A stretch of DNA of 59,027 nucleotides from positions 1-59,027 of the forward strand of contig JABDRN010000028.1 of assembly GCA_013041745.1 (NCBI GenBank). The letters are read 5' to 3'. The first letter of the stretch is position 1, and every line of letters starts with the position of its first letter. The notes beneath the pieces are model-generated. The model was not told where the DNA came from and did no database searches. It saw only the letters and a list, made by a program, of their open reading frames with translations. Source of the DNA: Gammaproteobacteria bacterium (GTDB taxonomy: Bacteria > Pseudomonadota > Gammaproteobacteria > SZUA-229). A program made the translations under genes and the position numbers. Below are positions 46,145 through 59,027 of the stretch, in pieces.

Positions 46145-48028
46145 ATGTTTTATTCTGACTCTTTTGATGTTGTAGTGATCGGTGGTGGACACGCAGGTAC
46201 AGAAGCTGCGCTGGCTTCAGCGCGTATGGGTGTAAAGACCCTGCTATTGACACACAATATCGAAACCCTGGGTCAGATGAGCTGTAACCCTGCTATCGGT
46301 GGTATCGGTAAGGGCCACCTGGTAAAAGAAATCGATGCCATGGGCGGTATCATGGCAAAAGCAGCGGATCGCGGCGGAATTCAGTTTAGAATTTTAAACA
46401 GCCGTAAAGGCCCCGCGGTAAGGGCAACTCGTGCCCAGGCAGACCGTGTTTTATACAAGGCAGCGGTTCGTGAAGCACTGGAAAATCAGCCTAACCTTTC
46501 GATCTTCCAGCAGGCAGCAGATGACCTCATTGTCGAAAGCGTTGATGGTGAACAACGAGTAACCGGGGTCATCACCCAGATGGGGCTTAAGTTCCATGCC
46601 AGGGCAGTCGTTCTGACGGTTGGTACTTTTCTTGGCGGTTTGATCCATATCGGTGAAAAAAATTATTCTGGTGGCCGTGCCGGTGACCCGCCATCGATAG
46701 CGCTGGCCAATCGATTGCGTGATCTGCCGTTTCGCGTTGAACGATTAAAAACCGGAACGCCGCCGCGAATCGATAACCGCACAATCGATTATTCAGGCCT
46801 GGCGGAGCAACCTGGAGATATGCCGCTTCCTGTTTTCTCATATACCGGAAAAGCAGAAGAGCACCCACGCCAGGTCAGTTGCCATATCACGCATACCAAT
46901 GAGAAGACTCACGATATTATCCGTCAGGGTTTGCACCGCTCACCAATGTATAGCGGCGTTATCGAAGGCATAGGTCCACGCTATTGTCCATCGATCGAAG
47001 ACAAGGTGGTTCGTTTTGCTGATAAGAATTCGCACCAGATCTTTATTGAGCCAGAGGGCTTAACTACTACCGAGGTTTATCCAAACGGTATCTCAACCAG
47101 CCTGCCTTTCGATATGCAGCTGGCGTTCGTTCGCTCGATGAAAGGCTTTGAAAATGCTCATATCACACGCCCGGGATATGCTATCGAGTATGATTTTTTT
47201 GATCCGCGCGACCTTAAAACCTCACTGGAAACCAAGTTTATCAGTGGCCTGTTTTTTGCCGGACAGATAAACGGCACAACCGGCTATGAAGAGGCGGGTG
47301 CACAAGGTTTGCTGGCGGCTATTAATGCTGCGCGTCAGGTTCAGCAGAAAGATGTCTGGGTGCCGACTCGCGATCAGGCATACATCGGTGTGCTGGTCGA
47401 TGATCTGGTCACCTTAGGTACACAGGAGCCTTATCGAATGTTCACATCGCGTGCGGAATATCGTCTCATATTACGTGAAGACAATGCCGATCTCAGGCTT
47501 ACCGAGCCAGCTCATGATATGGGGCTGTTGACCGATGAACACTGGCGTGCCTACTGCGAAAAGCGAGATTCCATTAATAATGAACAGGAGCGTCTGGCGT
47601 CTTTGAATATAGCACCTGATTCTGATTTTGGAAAGCAGTTTTCAACCAGGCTTGGTAAAGCATTAACACGAAACTATAAAGCCTCTGACCTGCTGCGTCG
47701 CCCGGAAATCGACTATTCACAGCTGACCGAAATTATAGGAGAAGGCGATAATGTTACCGCCAGCGTCGCTGAGCAGGTAGAGATACAGGCGAAATACTCT
47801 GGCTACCTGGACCGTCAGCAGGATGAGATAGATAAAGTAAAGCGTCACGAGCAAACAGCCATCCCTAACATAATTGATTATGCCAGTGTACGCGGTCTGT
47901 CAGCAGAAGTTCGGCAGAAACTAAGTGATCATCGCCCGCAAACTATCGGCCAGGCTGGACGAATTCCTGGGATAACACCCGCGGCTATTTCGTTACTGAT
48001 GGTACACCTTAAGAAAGCCTCGAAGTAA
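46145..48028 (+). CDS. mnmG: tRNA modification enzyme MnmG (GidA)
   Basis: Start chosen at the ATG 46145, six bases after a GAGG site; an upstream in-frame TTG overlaps that site. The protein has 627 residues. The FAD-binding Rossmann motif is [21 protein letters not shown]. Other family blocks are [38 protein letters not shown] and [16 protein letters not shown]. With MnmE it modifies wobble uridines in tRNA. rsmG follows after 34 nt. Confidence 0.99.
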   Translation: MFYSDSFDVVVIGGGHAGTEAALASARMGVKTLLLTHNIETLGQMSCNPAIGGIGKGHLVKEIDAMGGIMAKAADRGGIQFRILNSRKGPAVRATRAQADRVLYKAAVREALENQPNLSIFQQAADDLIVESVDGEQRVTGVITQMGLKFHARAVVLTVGTFLGGLIHIGEKNYSGGRAGDPPSIALANRLRDLPFRVERLKTGTPPRIDNRTIDYSGLAEQPGDMPLPVFSYTGKAEEHPRQVSCHITHTNEKTHDIIRQGLHRSPMYSGVIEGIGPRYCPSIEDKVVRFADKNSHQIFIEPEGLTTTEVYPNGISTSLPFDMQLAFVRSMKGFENAHITRPGYAIEYDFFDPRDLKTSLETKFISGLFFAGQINGTTGYEEAGAQGLLAAINAARQVQQKDVWVPTRDQAYIGVLVDDLVTLGTQEPYRMFTSRAEYRLILREDNADLRLTEPAHDMGLLTDEHWRAYCEKRDSINNEQERLASLNIAPDSDFGKQFSTRLGKALTRNYKASDLLRRPEIDYSQLTEIIGEGDNVTASVAEQVEIQAKYSGYLDRQQDEIDKVKRHEQTAIPNIIDYASVRGLSAEVRQKLSDHRPQTIGQAGRIPGITPAAISLLMVHLKKASK

Positions 48029-48062
48029 CCTTGTACGAACATGTAAAAAGAACGGACACACC

Positions 48063-48698
48063 TTGAAAGAGCCTTTACGCCAGCAGCTAGACTTTGGCCT
48101 CAGACAGATGGGGTTGCATTACTCGGTACCGGTGCAGCAGAAACTGGTGCACTATATCCAGCTGATCGCGCGCTGGAATAAAACCTTCAATCTGACAGCG
48201 ATCCGTGATGTCGAGGAGATGGTGAGCAAGCACCTGCTCGATAGCCTGGTGGTGCAGCCTTACGTTGAGGGCAAGACGGTTCTGGATGTTGGCAGCGGTG
48301 CCGGCTTGCCTGGCATCCCATTTGCTATAACATCACCGGAAAAACGCTTTGTTCTCATCGACAGTAATGGTAAAAAAACACGTTTTTTGATGCAGGCAAA
48401 AATAGACCTGAAGCTGGACAACGTCGAAGTGATCCACCAGCGTGTGGAAGATTATCAACCCGTTGCCGATGGACATAGGATATACTTTGACGTTATAACG
48501 GCACGGGCCTATGCCACTACTGACGAAATATTAAGCAGTACAGCGCACCTGCAAGGCGATGACACCAGTATTCTGGTAATGCAAGGTAAGCTGGATGAGC
48601 GTATCGAAAGTGATCGCTACCAGATTGTAGGATCATATGTGCTTGAAGTATATGGCCTGGGTGCTGAGCGGCACCTACTGGAAATTAAGAAGATTTAG
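48063..48698 (+). CDS. rsmG: 16S rRNA (guanine527-N7)-methyltransferase RsmG
   Basis: 211 residues from a TTG codon; no ATG is available before residue 16, and the family N-terminus requires this upstream start. A GGA site is about nine bases upstream. The SAM-binding motif is VLDVGSGAGLPGIPFAI, preceded by ARWNKTFNLTAIRD and KHLLDSL. It methylates G527 of 16S rRNA in the decoding centre. It sits in the conserved mnmG-rsmG-parA-parB order. Confidence 0.97.
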   Translation: MKEPLRQQLDFGLRQMGLHYSVPVQQKLVHYIQLIARWNKTFNLTAIRDVEEMVSKHLLDSLVVQPYVEGKTVLDVGSGAGLPGIPFAITSPEKRFVLIDSNGKKTRFLMQAKIDLKLDNVEVIHQRVEDYQPVADGHRIYFDVITARAYATTDEILSSTAHLQGDDTSILVMQGKLDERIESDRYQIVGSYVLEVYGLGAERHLLEIKKI

Positions 48699-48714
48699 TA
48701 AAATTGAAAGACAT

Positions 48715-49506
48715 ATGTCACGAATACTCGCATTAGCAAATCAGAAGGGTGGTGTTGGTAAGACGACTACCAGCGTTAACCTGGCAGCTTCTCTGGCTGC
48801 GACCAAGCGTAAAGTTCTACTGATAGATCTGGACCCGCAGGGTAACGCGACGATGGGTGTCGGCGTCGATAAAAATTCTCTGGAACACACCTTCTGCGAT
48901 TGTTTGCTCGATGGCCTGGATGCACATCAAGTTGTGCATCACATAGAGAATGCCGGTATAGACCTTTTGCCGGCGAATGCGGATATGACGGCCGCTGAAG
49001 TAGAGTTGATGCGAGCTGATAATGCAGAACAGCGGCTGAAGAATAGTATTGCCTCGATCGTCGATGAATATGACTATGTATTGATCGACTGCCCGCCAGC
49101 ATTGAATATGCTGACCCTGAACGCGCTGGTGGCTTCTGACGGTGTCATCATTCCGATGCAATGTGAATATTATGCGCTTGAGGGTCTTACAGCATTGATG
49201 GATACCATCGACCAGGTCCGTTCGTCAGTAAACCCGGGGCTGAAGATCGAGGGCCTGCTGCGGACCATGTTTGATCCGCGGAATACCCTGTCTAATGATG
49301 TGTCTGCCCAGCTGATAGAGCATTTCGGTGATCGTGTTTACCGTACCATCGTGCCACGTAACGTGAGACTGGCAGAAGCGCCGAGTTACGGCCTGCCGGC
49401 ACTGTTATATGAAAAAACCTCAAGAGGGGCGCTGGCCTACCTGGCACTGGCAGGCGAGATGTTGAGGCGGGAAACACGTACTAATGCCACGCCCGCTGCT
49501 GTCTGA
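48715..49506 (+). CDS. parA: Chromosome partitioning ATPase ParA
   Basis: 263 residues from the ATG 48715, which lies after the rsmG stop; an upstream frame start would overlap rsmG and is not needed. The deviant Walker A motif is KGGVGKTTTSVNLAASL near residue 10-26. DLDPQGNATMGVG and the VLIDCPPALNMLTLNAL Walker B region follow. ParA forms nucleoid-bound ATP dimers that pull ParB-parS complexes apart. Its cognate sites are the two parS copies in recF. Confidence 0.98.
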   Translation: MSRILALANQKGGVGKTTTSVNLAASLAATKRKVLLIDLDPQGNATMGVGVDKNSLEHTFCDCLLDGLDAHQVVHHIENAGIDLLPANADMTAAEVELMRADNAEQRLKNSIASIVDEYDYVLIDCPPALNMLTLNALVASDGVIIPMQCEYYALEGLTALMDTIDQVRSSVNPGLKIEGLLRTMFDPRNTLSNDVSAQLIEHFGDRVYRTIVPRNVRLAEAPSYGLPALLYEKTSRGALAYLALAGEMLRRETRTNATPAAV

Positions 49507-49536
49507 CAGCGGTGAAATAAAGAATTATAGGTTTGA

Positions 49537-50442
49537 ATGATGACGGTTAAGAAAAAGGCGCCAAAGAAACAGGCAGCTAAGAAAAAAGGGCTGGGTCGAG
49601 GTTTGACGGCACTCCTGGGTAACAGCGATGTAGAGGCCATCATAGAAGCAAAAAGCGACGATGAGTTGCGCAACATCGATGTCGACCTGATAGAACGTGG
49701 CCCCTGGCAACCTCGCGAACACTTTGATGAAGAGGCCTTACAGGAGCTTGCAGATTCTATAGCGACACAGGGCGTGGTTCAGCCGATCGTTGTCAGGCAG
49801 CGCACGCAGGCGGGTGGCCAGGACAGGTATGAGATTGTTGCTGGTGAGCGTCGCTGGCGCGCCTGTCAGAGGGCAGGGTTGTCGCAGGTGCCGGCAGTAA
49901 TAAAAACGTTTGATGATCAGACAGCGGCCGCTGTGTCGTTGATAGAAAATATCCAGCGTGAAAATTTGAACCCTCTGGAAGAATCGACAGCGCTGAAGCG
50001 TCTGGTTGATGAGTTTGAGATGACGCATCAGCAGGTTGCTGATACTGTGGCACGTTCACGCGCTTCCGTCAGCAACCTGTTACGACTACAGGACCTGAAC
50101 CCGGATGTTAAAACGCTGCTGGCAATGCGAGATATCGAGATGGGGCATGCCCGGGCATTGCTCGCCATCGACGGTATGGAGCAGAGCAGTGTGGCAAAAG
50201 ATGTGGCCAGAAAAGGTCTATCGGTACGTGAGACCGAAACCCTTATTCGAAAAATCTGTGCGCCTGCAAAAAAGCCCAAGATTATTCGAAAAGACCCGGA
50301 TATCGTCAAGCTGGAAGAACGCCTGACCGAAAGCCTGGGCGCACAGGTGCGTATAAAGCAGAAAGCGAAAGGCAAGGGTAGCCTGGAGATTTCATACACC
50401 AGTCTTGATGTTCTGGATGGCATTTTAAGTAAGATCAGCTGA
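49537..50442 (+). CDS. parB: Chromosome partitioning protein ParB
   Basis: 301 residues. A basic N-terminal tail (KKKAPKKQAAKKKGLGRGLTALL) holds the ParA-interacting region. The CTP-binding ParB/Spo0J domain contains GPWQPREHFDEEAL and the GERR box in VAGERRWRACQRAGL. A helix-turn-helix (MTHQQVADTVARSRASVSNLLRL) reads parS, and a C-terminal dimerisation domain follows. The start could be either of the two adjacent ATG codons. It follows parA by 30 nt. Confidence 0.98.
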   Translation: MMTVKKKAPKKQAAKKKGLGRGLTALLGNSDVEAIIEAKSDDELRNIDVDLIERGPWQPREHFDEEALQELADSIATQGVVQPIVVRQRTQAGGQDRYEIVAGERRWRACQRAGLSQVPAVIKTFDDQTAAAVSLIENIQRENLNPLEESTALKRLVDEFEMTHQQVADTVARSRASVSNLLRLQDLNPDVKTLLAMRDIEMGHARALLAIDGMEQSSVAKDVARKGLSVRETETLIRKICAPAKKPKIIRKDPDIVKLEERLTESLGAQVRIKQKAKGKGSLEISYTSLDVLDGILSKIS

Positions 50443-50532
50443 TAACATCGTTAACAGCCCTGTATATAGTCGTGAAAGGCCCTATATAAGCAACTGATGA
50501 TATAAGGTTTTTATTATGTCTGGATTGATTCC

Positions 50533-50562
50533 TTGACCTTAAATAGTACTCTCTTATATAAT
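50533..50562 (+). promoter_or_regulatory. Strong sigma-70-type promoter for the atp operon
   Basis: TTGACC at 50533-50538, an 18-nt spacer, and a perfect TATAAT at 50557-50562, 61 nt before the chosen atpI start. It lies in the 181-nt parB-atpI spacer. Confidence 0.8.
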
Positions 50563-50623
50563 TCGCGCGCATTCTAACCCCTCCTTGCACATATCCTGTG
50601 GCAGTGTTTTAAGGTTGGCTGAG

Positions 50624-51960
<1,337 letters not shown>

Positions 51961-52004
51961 TCAATATTTGTAAAAGTATTAACGAATTTAAATTTTCTAC
52001 TTAG

Positions 52005-52250
<246 letters not shown>

Positions 52251-52252
52251 TA

Positions 52253-52279
52253 GTCGTTGAGAAACGGTCGTTGAGAAAC
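52253..52279 (+). repeat. Tandem 13-bp direct repeat in the atpE-atpF spacer
   Basis: GTCGTTGAGAAAC at 52253-52265 and again at 52267-52279, a 14-bp period. It lies in the 71-nt spacer directly after the atpE stop. The pair could be a replication slippage product or affect mRNA processing. Confidence 0.6.
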
Positions 52280-52321
52280 AGCCGTTACGATACGAAGTTG
52301 AATATAACAAGGTAAAAGCGG

Positions 52322-52792
52322 ATGAATATTAATCTAACGCTGATTGGTCAATCGATCACTTTCGCGGTTTTTGTCTGGTTCTGTTATGCCTATATATGGC
52401 CACCACTGGTCAATGCATTATCAGAGCGTAAAAAGAAAATTGCTGATGGTCTGGCTGCTGCAGAGCGTGGCCAGCACGAGCAGGAACTTGCTGAAAAGAA
52501 AGCGGCTGAGCGTCTGAAAGATGCAAAAGGCCAGGCTTCGGACATCATCGCACAGGCGCAGAAACGTGCCAGTGAGATCGTTGATGAAGCTAAAGATGAT
52601 GCACGCACTGAAGCTGAACGTATCAAGGCTGGTGCTGATGCTGAAATCGAGCAGGAGATCAATCGTGCACGCGAGCATCTTCGTAAAGAAGTTGTGGTTT
52701 TAGCTATTTCAGGTGCTGAAAAGATACTGAAAAAAGAAGTTAATAAAGATGCACATGCAAGTTCACTCGATGAGCTGGCTGGGCAGCTTTGA
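52322..52792 (+). CDS. atpF: ATP synthase subunit b
   Basis: 156 residues, the E. coli length. One N-terminal membrane helix (LIGQSITFAVFVWFCYAYIW) is followed by PPLVNALSERKKKIADGLAAAERG and a long charged coiled coil rich in Ala, Glu, Lys and Arg. Two copies form the peripheral stalk linking subunit a to F1 through delta. Confidence 0.98.
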   Translation: MNINLTLIGQSITFAVFVWFCYAYIWPPLVNALSERKKKIADGLAAAERGQHEQELAEKKAAERLKDAKGQASDIIAQAQKRASEIVDEAKDDARTEAERIKAGADAEIEQEINRAREHLRKEVVVLAISGAEKILKKEVNKDAHASSLDELAGQL

Positions 52793-52833
52793 TACGGCAA
52801 CCATTACTGAAGACATTCTGAGCGGACACTTTA

Positions 52834-53370
52834 ATGACAGATTTCACAACAGCAGCACGACCTTATGCTAATGCCGTATACGACATTGCCAGCAACACCG
52901 GTACCCAGGACTCATGGGGTGATGCCCTTGCTAACCTGGCAGCAGTAGTCAGTGAGGCACAGGTGAGCGACATGCTTAATGACCCGGAGATGAGCAAACA
53001 GCAAAAAGGCGATATGCTGATAAAAGTGCTGGGTGATAACTTAAGTGAACAGCAGCAGAATCTTGTCAAGCTGATGGCTGAGAATGGTCGTCTGGGTATC
53101 ATGCCAGATGTTCTTGATCAGTTTGAAGCCGCACGTGCAAAGGCGGAAAACAAAGTAGAAGCTGAAGTTGTTTCTGCTTATGAGTTATCTGCGCAGCAGA
53201 CCGACGAATTGGTTAATACTTTAAAGAATAAACTTGGCTGTGATGTCACTCTGACCACAACGGTTGATGAATCGTTGATCGGAGGAGTTATCGTCAAAGC
53301 CGGTGACACTATTATAGACGCGTCAATGAAATCGCAATTAGATTCACTCGCGCTTTCATTAGGACGATAA
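52834..53370 (+). CDS. atpH: ATP synthase subunit delta
   Basis: 178 residues of the OSCP/delta family. The N-terminus [14 protein letters not shown] and the C-terminal [39 protein letters not shown] are diagnostic. It connects the b-dimer to the top of the alpha/beta hexamer. The atpA start follows 11 nt later. Confidence 0.98.
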   Translation: MTDFTTAARPYANAVYDIASNTGTQDSWGDALANLAAVVSEAQVSDMLNDPEMSKQQKGDMLIKVLGDNLSEQQQNLVKLMAENGRLGIMPDVLDQFEAARAKAENKVEAEVVSAYELSAQQTDELVNTLKNKLGCDVTLTTTVDESLIGGVIVKAGDTIIDASMKSQLDSLALSLGR

Positions 53371-53381
53371 GAGGCAATACA

Positions 53382-54923
53382 ATGCAACTCAATCCATCAG
53401 AAATCAGTGAACTGATAAAATCAAGAATCGAAAACTTCGAGCAGAAGGTCGAAGCACGTACCGAAGGTACCATCGTAAGCCTGACTGACGGCATTATTCG
53501 TATTCACGGCCTGGCCGACGCTATGCAGGGTGAGATGATCGAACTGCCTGGTGACACATACGCGATGGCGTTAAACCTGGAACGCGACTCTGTCGGTGCG
53601 GTGGTTTTAGGTAGTTATGGTCACCTGGTCGAAGGCGACACGGCGAAATGTACCGGCCGCATCCTCGAAGTGCCAATCGGTGAAGCCATGCTCGGACGTG
53701 TTGTCGATGCACTGGGTACTCCGATCGATGGTAAAGGCCCTATCGAAGCAAAAGAAACGGCACCTATCGAAAAGATTGCTCCGGGTGTGATCGAACGTAA
53801 ATCAGTTGATCAGCCAGTACAGACTGGTCTGAAAGCGATTGATGCCATGGTGCCCGTAGGACGCGGACAGCGTGAGCTGATCATTGGTGATCGCCAGACA
53901 GGTAAGACAGCCGTCGCCATCGATGCCATCATCAACCAGGCTAACACCGGCGTAAAATGTATCTATGTAGCGGTTGGTCAGAAAGCGTCAACGGTTGCAA
54001 ATATCGTACGTAAACTGGAAGAGCATAACGCCATGGCTCACACCATCATCGTTGCTGCAACTGCCGCTGAATCTGCGGCCATGCAATATATCGCGCCTTA
54101 CTCTGGTTGTACCATGGGTGAATACTTCCGCGATCGCGGTCAGGATGGCCTGATCATCTATGACGACCTGACAAAGCAGGCCTGGGCATATCGCCAGGTA
54201 TCATTGCTGCTGCGTCGTCCGCCAGGCCGTGAAGCATATCCTGGTGATGTATTCTATCTGCATTCACGTCTGTTAGAGCGTGCGTCACGCGTCAATGCGG
54301 AGTACGTAGAAGAATTTACCAATGGTGAAGTTAAAGGCCAGACGGGTTCATTAACCGCATTACCTATCATCGAGACGCAGGATGGTGACGTATCTGCTTT
54401 CGTACCGACCAACGTTATTTCGATCACTGATGGTCAGATATTCCTTGAGTCAGATCTGTTCAACGCCGGTATCCGTCCTGCGATTAATGCCGGCCTGTCG
54501 GTATCACGCGTGGGTGGCGCAGCGCAGACAAACATTATTAAGAAACTCGGCGGTGGTGTGCGTCTGGCACTGGCGCAATATCGTGAGCTGGCAGCTTTCG
54601 CGCAGTTCGCTTCTGACCTTGATGATGCGACCCGTGCACAGCTGGAACTGGGTGAGCGTGTTACTGAGCTGATGAAACAGGCGCAGTACTCACCGCTGTC
54701 TGTTGCAGAGATGGCTTTCTCACTGTTTGCAGCTAACGAAGGTTATTTGAATGATGTGCCTGTCAACAAGGTTGTTGATTTTGAAGCGGCGATGCTGGCT
54801 GATATCAAGAGCAATCATGCTGACCTGATCGCACAGCTCAATGAGTCTGGTGACTATAACGACGATATCGCAGCGGCGATGAAATCGGCGCTGGATAATT
54901 TCAAAGCGAACGGTGTCTACTAG
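53382..54923 (+). CDS. atpA: ATP synthase subunit alpha
   Basis: 513 residues, full length. The P-loop of this non-catalytic nucleotide site is [13 protein letters not shown]. The alpha-type arginine-containing [12 protein letters not shown] region appears as [22 protein letters not shown]. The N-terminal helix [20 protein letters not shown] docks to delta. Three copies alternate with beta in F1. Confidence 0.99.
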   Translation: MQLNPSEISELIKSRIENFEQKVEARTEGTIVSLTDGIIRIHGLADAMQGEMIELPGDTYAMALNLERDSVGAVVLGSYGHLVEGDTAKCTGRILEVPIGEAMLGRVVDALGTPIDGKGPIEAKETAPIEKIAPGVIERKSVDQPVQTGLKAIDAMVPVGRGQRELIIGDRQTGKTAVAIDAIINQANTGVKCIYVAVGQKASTVANIVRKLEEHNAMAHTIIVAATAAESAAMQYIAPYSGCTMGEYFRDRGQDGLIIYDDLTKQAWAYRQVSLLLRRPPGREAYPGDVFYLHSRLLERASRVNAEYVEEFTNGEVKGQTGSLTALPIIETQDGDVSAFVPTNVISITDGQIFLESDLFNAGIRPAINAGLSVSRVGGAAQTNIIKKLGGGVRLALAQYRELAAFAQFASDLDDATRAQLELGERVTELMKQAQYSPLSVAEMAFSLFAANEGYLNDVPVNKVVDFEAAMLADIKSNHADLIAQLNESGDYNDDIAAAMKSALDNFKANGVY

Positions 54924-54979
54924 AACGGTAGTAGGGCAAACTTGATTTAAACGATAAAGTTTATAAATAGAGATTAGAT

Positions 54980-55843
54980 ATGGCAGGCGCTAAAGAAATA
55001 CGCAGCAAGATCAAAAGTGTACAGAATACACAGAAGATCACCAAGGCGATGGAGATGGTTGCGGCCAGCAAGATGCGTAAGGCACAGGAACGTATGCAGG
55101 CTGCACGTCCTTATGCAGAGAAGATGCGTGATGTCTTGAGCCATCTCGCACAGGCACACTGTGAGTATAAGCACCCTTACTTGCAGGACCGTGAAGAAGT
55201 GAAACGTGTCGGTTACATCGTGGTATCAACAGACCGTGGTCTATGTGGTGGCCTTAATACCAACATGTTCAAAGCGGCTGTCAATGACATGTCCGAATGG
55301 CATGATAAAGGCGTTGAGATAGATGTTTGTACCATCGGTAAAAAGGCCAGTACATTCTTCTCACGGTTCAGCGGTAATATAATCGCAAAGGCTGACAGCC
55401 TCGGTGACCAGCCATCGCAGGAAGCATTGATCGGTACTGTAAAGGTTATGCTGGATGCCTATGATAATGGTGACATCGACCGTCTGTTCCTGGTCAGCAA
55501 CGAGTTTGTTAATACCATGACACAGACGCCCAGCCTGATGCAGCTGATCCCCGCTTCTGGTGAAGTTGATACCGAGCTGGATCATCACTGGGATTACATC
55601 TATGAGCCTGACACCAAGCCGATCATCGATGCGCTGATGATGCGCTTTATCGAGTCTCAGGTTTACCAGGGCGTGGTTGAAAATATCGCCTGTGAGATGT
55701 CTGCACGCATGATAGCGATGAAGAGTGCAACGGATAACGCATCAGACCTGATCAAAGAATTACAAACGGTTTACAACAAAGCTCGACAGGCAGCGATCAC
55801 CCAGGAGATCTCAGAGATCGTCTCGGGTGCGGCAGCTGTCTAG
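54980..55843 (+). CDS. atpG: ATP synthase subunit gamma
   Basis: 287 residues forming the rotor shaft. The N-terminal coiled coil [33 protein letters not shown] and the C-terminal [36 protein letters not shown] are diagnostic; [11 protein letters not shown] starts the Rossmann-like middle domain. It couples c-ring rotation to catalysis in beta. Confidence 0.99.
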   Translation: MAGAKEIRSKIKSVQNTQKITKAMEMVAASKMRKAQERMQAARPYAEKMRDVLSHLAQAHCEYKHPYLQDREEVKRVGYIVVSTDRGLCGGLNTNMFKAAVNDMSEWHDKGVEIDVCTIGKKASTFFSRFSGNIIAKADSLGDQPSQEALIGTVKVMLDAYDNGDIDRLFLVSNEFVNTMTQTPSLMQLIPASGEVDTELDHHWDYIYEPDTKPIIDALMMRFIESQVYQGVVENIACEMSARMIAMKSATDNASDLIKELQTVYNKARQAAITQEISEIVSGAAAV

Positions 55844-55856
55844 CTTGTCAAAGTAA

Positions 55857-57272
<1,416 letters not shown>

Positions 57273-57325
57273 AAGCAGCATAATTAAAGCGGCTTTATAA
57301 GTGATACATATTAAGAGCATTTAAA

Positions 57326-57745
57326 ATGGCAATGACCATGCATGTAAATATAGTTAGTGCTGAGAATGAGATATATTCTGGTACAGTAACAGAAGTGTAC
57401 GCGCCTGCGGAAGCAGGTGAGGTAGGCATCATGCCGCGTCATACACAGATGTTGTCTACACTGAAGCCCGGTGTCGTACGGATTGTGACACAGGAAGGTG
57501 AAGAGCATAGCTTTTATGTCAGTGGCGGCATCCTCGAAGTGCAGCCACACATCGTAACCGTTTTATCTGATACTGCATTACGTGCTGCTGATATCGATGA
57601 GTCTGCAGCGCTTGAGGCCAAGACCCGTGCCGAAGCTGCGATGAAGGATAAAGCGTCAGATATGGACTACGCAAAAGCTAAATCTGAACTTATCGAAGCG
57701 GTCGCACAGATCGAAGCGTTGAAGAAGCTTCGTAAGAAGAGATAA
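57326..57745 (+). CDS. atpC: ATP synthase subunit epsilon
   Basis: 139 residues. The N-terminal beta-sandwich ([39 protein letters not shown]) is followed by two C-terminal helices that can insert into F1 and inhibit hydrolysis. The start is the ATG at 57326; an in-frame ATG three codons later is possible. It closes the atp operon and is followed by a terminator. Confidence 0.98.
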   Translation: MAMTMHVNIVSAENEIYSGTVTEVYAPAEAGEVGIMPRHTQMLSTLKPGVVRIVTQEGEEHSFYVSGGILEVQPHIVTVLSDTALRAADIDESAALEAKTRAEAAMKDKASDMDYAKAKSELIEAVAQIEALKKLRKKR

Positions 57746-57800
57746 GGCTTAACATATTCGTTGGCTTAGAATCTAATTTCCCGGAAATAAGCTAAAATGA

Positions 57801-57832
57801 AGGTCGAACCGATTGTGGTTCGGCCTTTTTTA
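57801..57832 (+). terminator. Rho-independent terminator of the atp operon
   Basis: A 10-bp stem, AGGTCGAACC with GGTTCGGCCT (one G-U pair), a six-base loop GATTGT, then TTTTTTATTT. It lies 55 nt after atpC and 42 nt before glmU. Confidence 0.9.
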
Positions 57833-57873
57833 TTTGTAAAAATTTAATGCTATTTAGTAACAGGGAATAAGAC

Positions 57874-59027
57874 ATGAATCTATCCGTCATTATATTAGCA
57901 GCTGGTGCCGGCACACGTATGCGCTCATCAAAGCCAAAAGTTCTGCACAAGCTCGCTGGCATTCCGATGGTTGAGCACGTATATAACACGTGTAAGACAC
58001 TAGGTGCTAAGCAGGTTCAGGTGGTTTATGGTCATGGCGGTGATCTACTGAAGGAACAATGTCAGCATTTTGATGTGGAATGGGTGTTGCAGGCAGAACA
58101 GCTGGGCACCGCACATGCCGTTCAGCAGGCCAGCCCGAAGGTTCAGGCTGATGATGTAGTGCTTATCCTTTACGGTGATGTGCCATTGACGAAAGCTGCA
58201 ACACTGGAAAAGTTAATAAGTAATGTGAGTGCTAACAACGTGTCATTACTTACTGTTGAGCTCGATGATCCAACAGGATATGGTCGAATCGTGCGTAAAA
58301 AAGGCAGGGTAGTCTCTATCGTTGAGCATAAAGATGCATCTGAAGAGGTTCTTAGTATCAAGGAAGTTAATACAGGTATCCTGGCAGTAAATGCGGCATA
58401 TCTGAATGATTGTTTGAGTAAGATAGGTAATGACAATGCTCAGGGAGAATATTATCTGACCGACCTGATCGCGCTGGCAGTCGATGATGGCAATGAAGTT
58501 ATAACGACCATGGTAGACCATAGCTATGAGGTTGAAGGTATAAACAACAGGCAGCAACTAGCTCGACTGGAGAGGATCTATCAACGCGATATCGCTGATA
58601 AATTATTGATCGATGGCATCGGTCTGGCTGACCCTGATAGATTAGATGTACGTGGCAGGCTAAATGCTGGTAACGACAGCTTTATAGATATTAACTGTAT
58701 ATTTGAAGGTGAGGTGACCCTGGGTACGGGTGTGACTATCGGTTCGGGTTGTGTTATCAAGAACAGTAGCATCGCGAGTGACTGCATAATCAAGCCATAT
58801 TCGGTTATAGAAAATGCTGTAATAGACAAGCAGACCGAAGTTGGCCCGTTTGCTCGCATCCGGCCCGGTACACACTTAAGAGAAAATAGCAGAGTAGGTA
58901 ACTTTGTCGAGATAAAAAATACCGAGTTGGGGATTAACAGTAAAGCAAGCCATTTAACCTATCTCGGTGATAGTGAAATAGGTAATAACGTAAATATTGG
59001 TGCTGGTAGCATCACCTGTAATTACGA
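57874..59027 (+). CDS. glmU: Bifunctional UDP-N-acetylglucosamine pyrophosphorylase / glucosamine-1-phosphate acetyltransferase GlmU, C-terminus cut by window edge
   Basis: About 384 residues are visible from the ATG 57874. The uridylyltransferase motif LAAGAGTRMRSSKPKVLHKLAG starts at residue 8; LYGDVPL, GYGRIVR and EVNTGI follow. From about residue 250 the left-handed beta-helix repeats of the acetyltransferase domain begin (VTLGTGVTIGSGCVIKNS, IGNNVNIGAGSITCNY). It makes UDP-GlcNAc for peptidoglycan and LPS. The last part, including the C-terminal catalytic tail, lies beyond the window. The gene follows the atp terminator, the usual gammaproteobacterial position. Confidence 0.99.
   Translation, partial: MNLSVIILAAGAGTRMRSSKPKVLHKLAGIPMVEHVYNTCKTLGAKQVQVVYGHGGDLLKEQCQHFDVEWVLQAEQLGTAHAVQQASPKVQADDVVLILYGDVPLTKAATLEKLISNVSANNVSLLTVELDDPTGYGRIVRKKGRVVSIVEHKDASEEVLSIKEVNTGILAVNAAYLNDCLSKIGNDNAQGEYYLTDLIALAVDDGNEVITTMVDHSYEVEGINNRQQLARLERIYQRDIADKLLIDGIGLADPDRLDVRGRLNAGNDSFIDINCIFEGEVTLGTGVTIGSGCVIKNSSIASDCIIKPYSVIENAVIDKQTEVGPFARIRPGTHLRENSRVGNFVEIKNTELGINSKASHLTYLGDSEIGNNVNIGAGSITCNY

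Noticed and set aside
50463-50497. Inverted repeat TATATAG/CTATATA after parB as a terminator
   Set aside because: The stem is only seven AT-rich pairs and no T-run follows.

Overview
This window looks like the replication-origin region of a sulfur-oxidising gammaproteobacterium with moderate GC content. The gammaproteobacterial assignment rests on gene order and on proteins that align closely with E. coli/Pseudomonas families: rpmH-rnpA-yidD-yidC-mnmE, dnaA-dnaN-recF-gyrB, mnmG-rsmG-parA-parB-atpIBEFHAGDC-glmU, hslVU-ubiEJB, lptM-lysA / dapF-DUF484-xerC and argH / algZ-algR / hemD-hemY. The sulfur lifestyle is inferred from soxXA (thiosulfate oxidation cytochromes) and a soeABC-type cytoplasmic sulfite dehydrogenase. 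I cannot name the genus.

Layout. 1-7.4 kb (minus): hslV-hslU-DUF971-ubiE-ubiJ-ubiB, then a secreted HExxH/beta-propeller protein that runs off the left edge. 7.6-14.4 kb: yaaA; xerC-DUF484-dapF; a small insert with a peroxiredoxin, a periplasmic rhodanese and a 56-residue secreted acidic protein; then lysA and the tiny lipoprotein gene lptM. 14.5-18.6 kb: an esterase, an unknown protein plus an orphan Hpt protein, an AraC-type regulator, and argH. 18.7-22.7 kb: the algZ/algR-type two-component pair followed directly by hemD and hemY; hemC and hemX, usually in this cluster, are absent. 22.7-27.6 kb: MOSC protein, ferredoxin-type flavin reductase, glutaredoxin, small membrane protein, soxA, soxX, ubiD.

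27.7-34.1 kb (minus): gyrB, recF, dnaN, dnaA. A candidate oriC lies between dnaA and dnaN (three DnaA boxes in AT-rich DNA). Two perfect 16-bp parS palindromes lie inside recF and are read through as the same peptide, FHVEHG. From 34.3 kb (plus): rpmH, rnpA, yidD, yidC, mnmE. An 8-kb accessory block (membrane-anchored M16 peptidase, purU, soeCBA on the opposite strand, one small membrane protein) separates mnmE from mnmG. 46.1-59 kb (plus): mnmG, rsmG, parA, parB, the complete nine-gene F1Fo ATP synthase operon with a near-consensus promoter and a strong terminator, and the start of glmU at the right edge.

How the parts fit. The chromosome is replicated from here (dnaA/dnaN/recF/gyrB) and partitioned by ParAB acting on parS about 18 kb from their genes. 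Electrons from SoxXA and SoeABC would enter the cytochrome c and quinone pools. Quinone synthesis is represented by ubiB, ubiD, ubiE and ubiJ, and the ATP synthase uses the resulting proton gradient. No tRNA, rRNA, CRISPR array, insertion sequence or prophage was seen.
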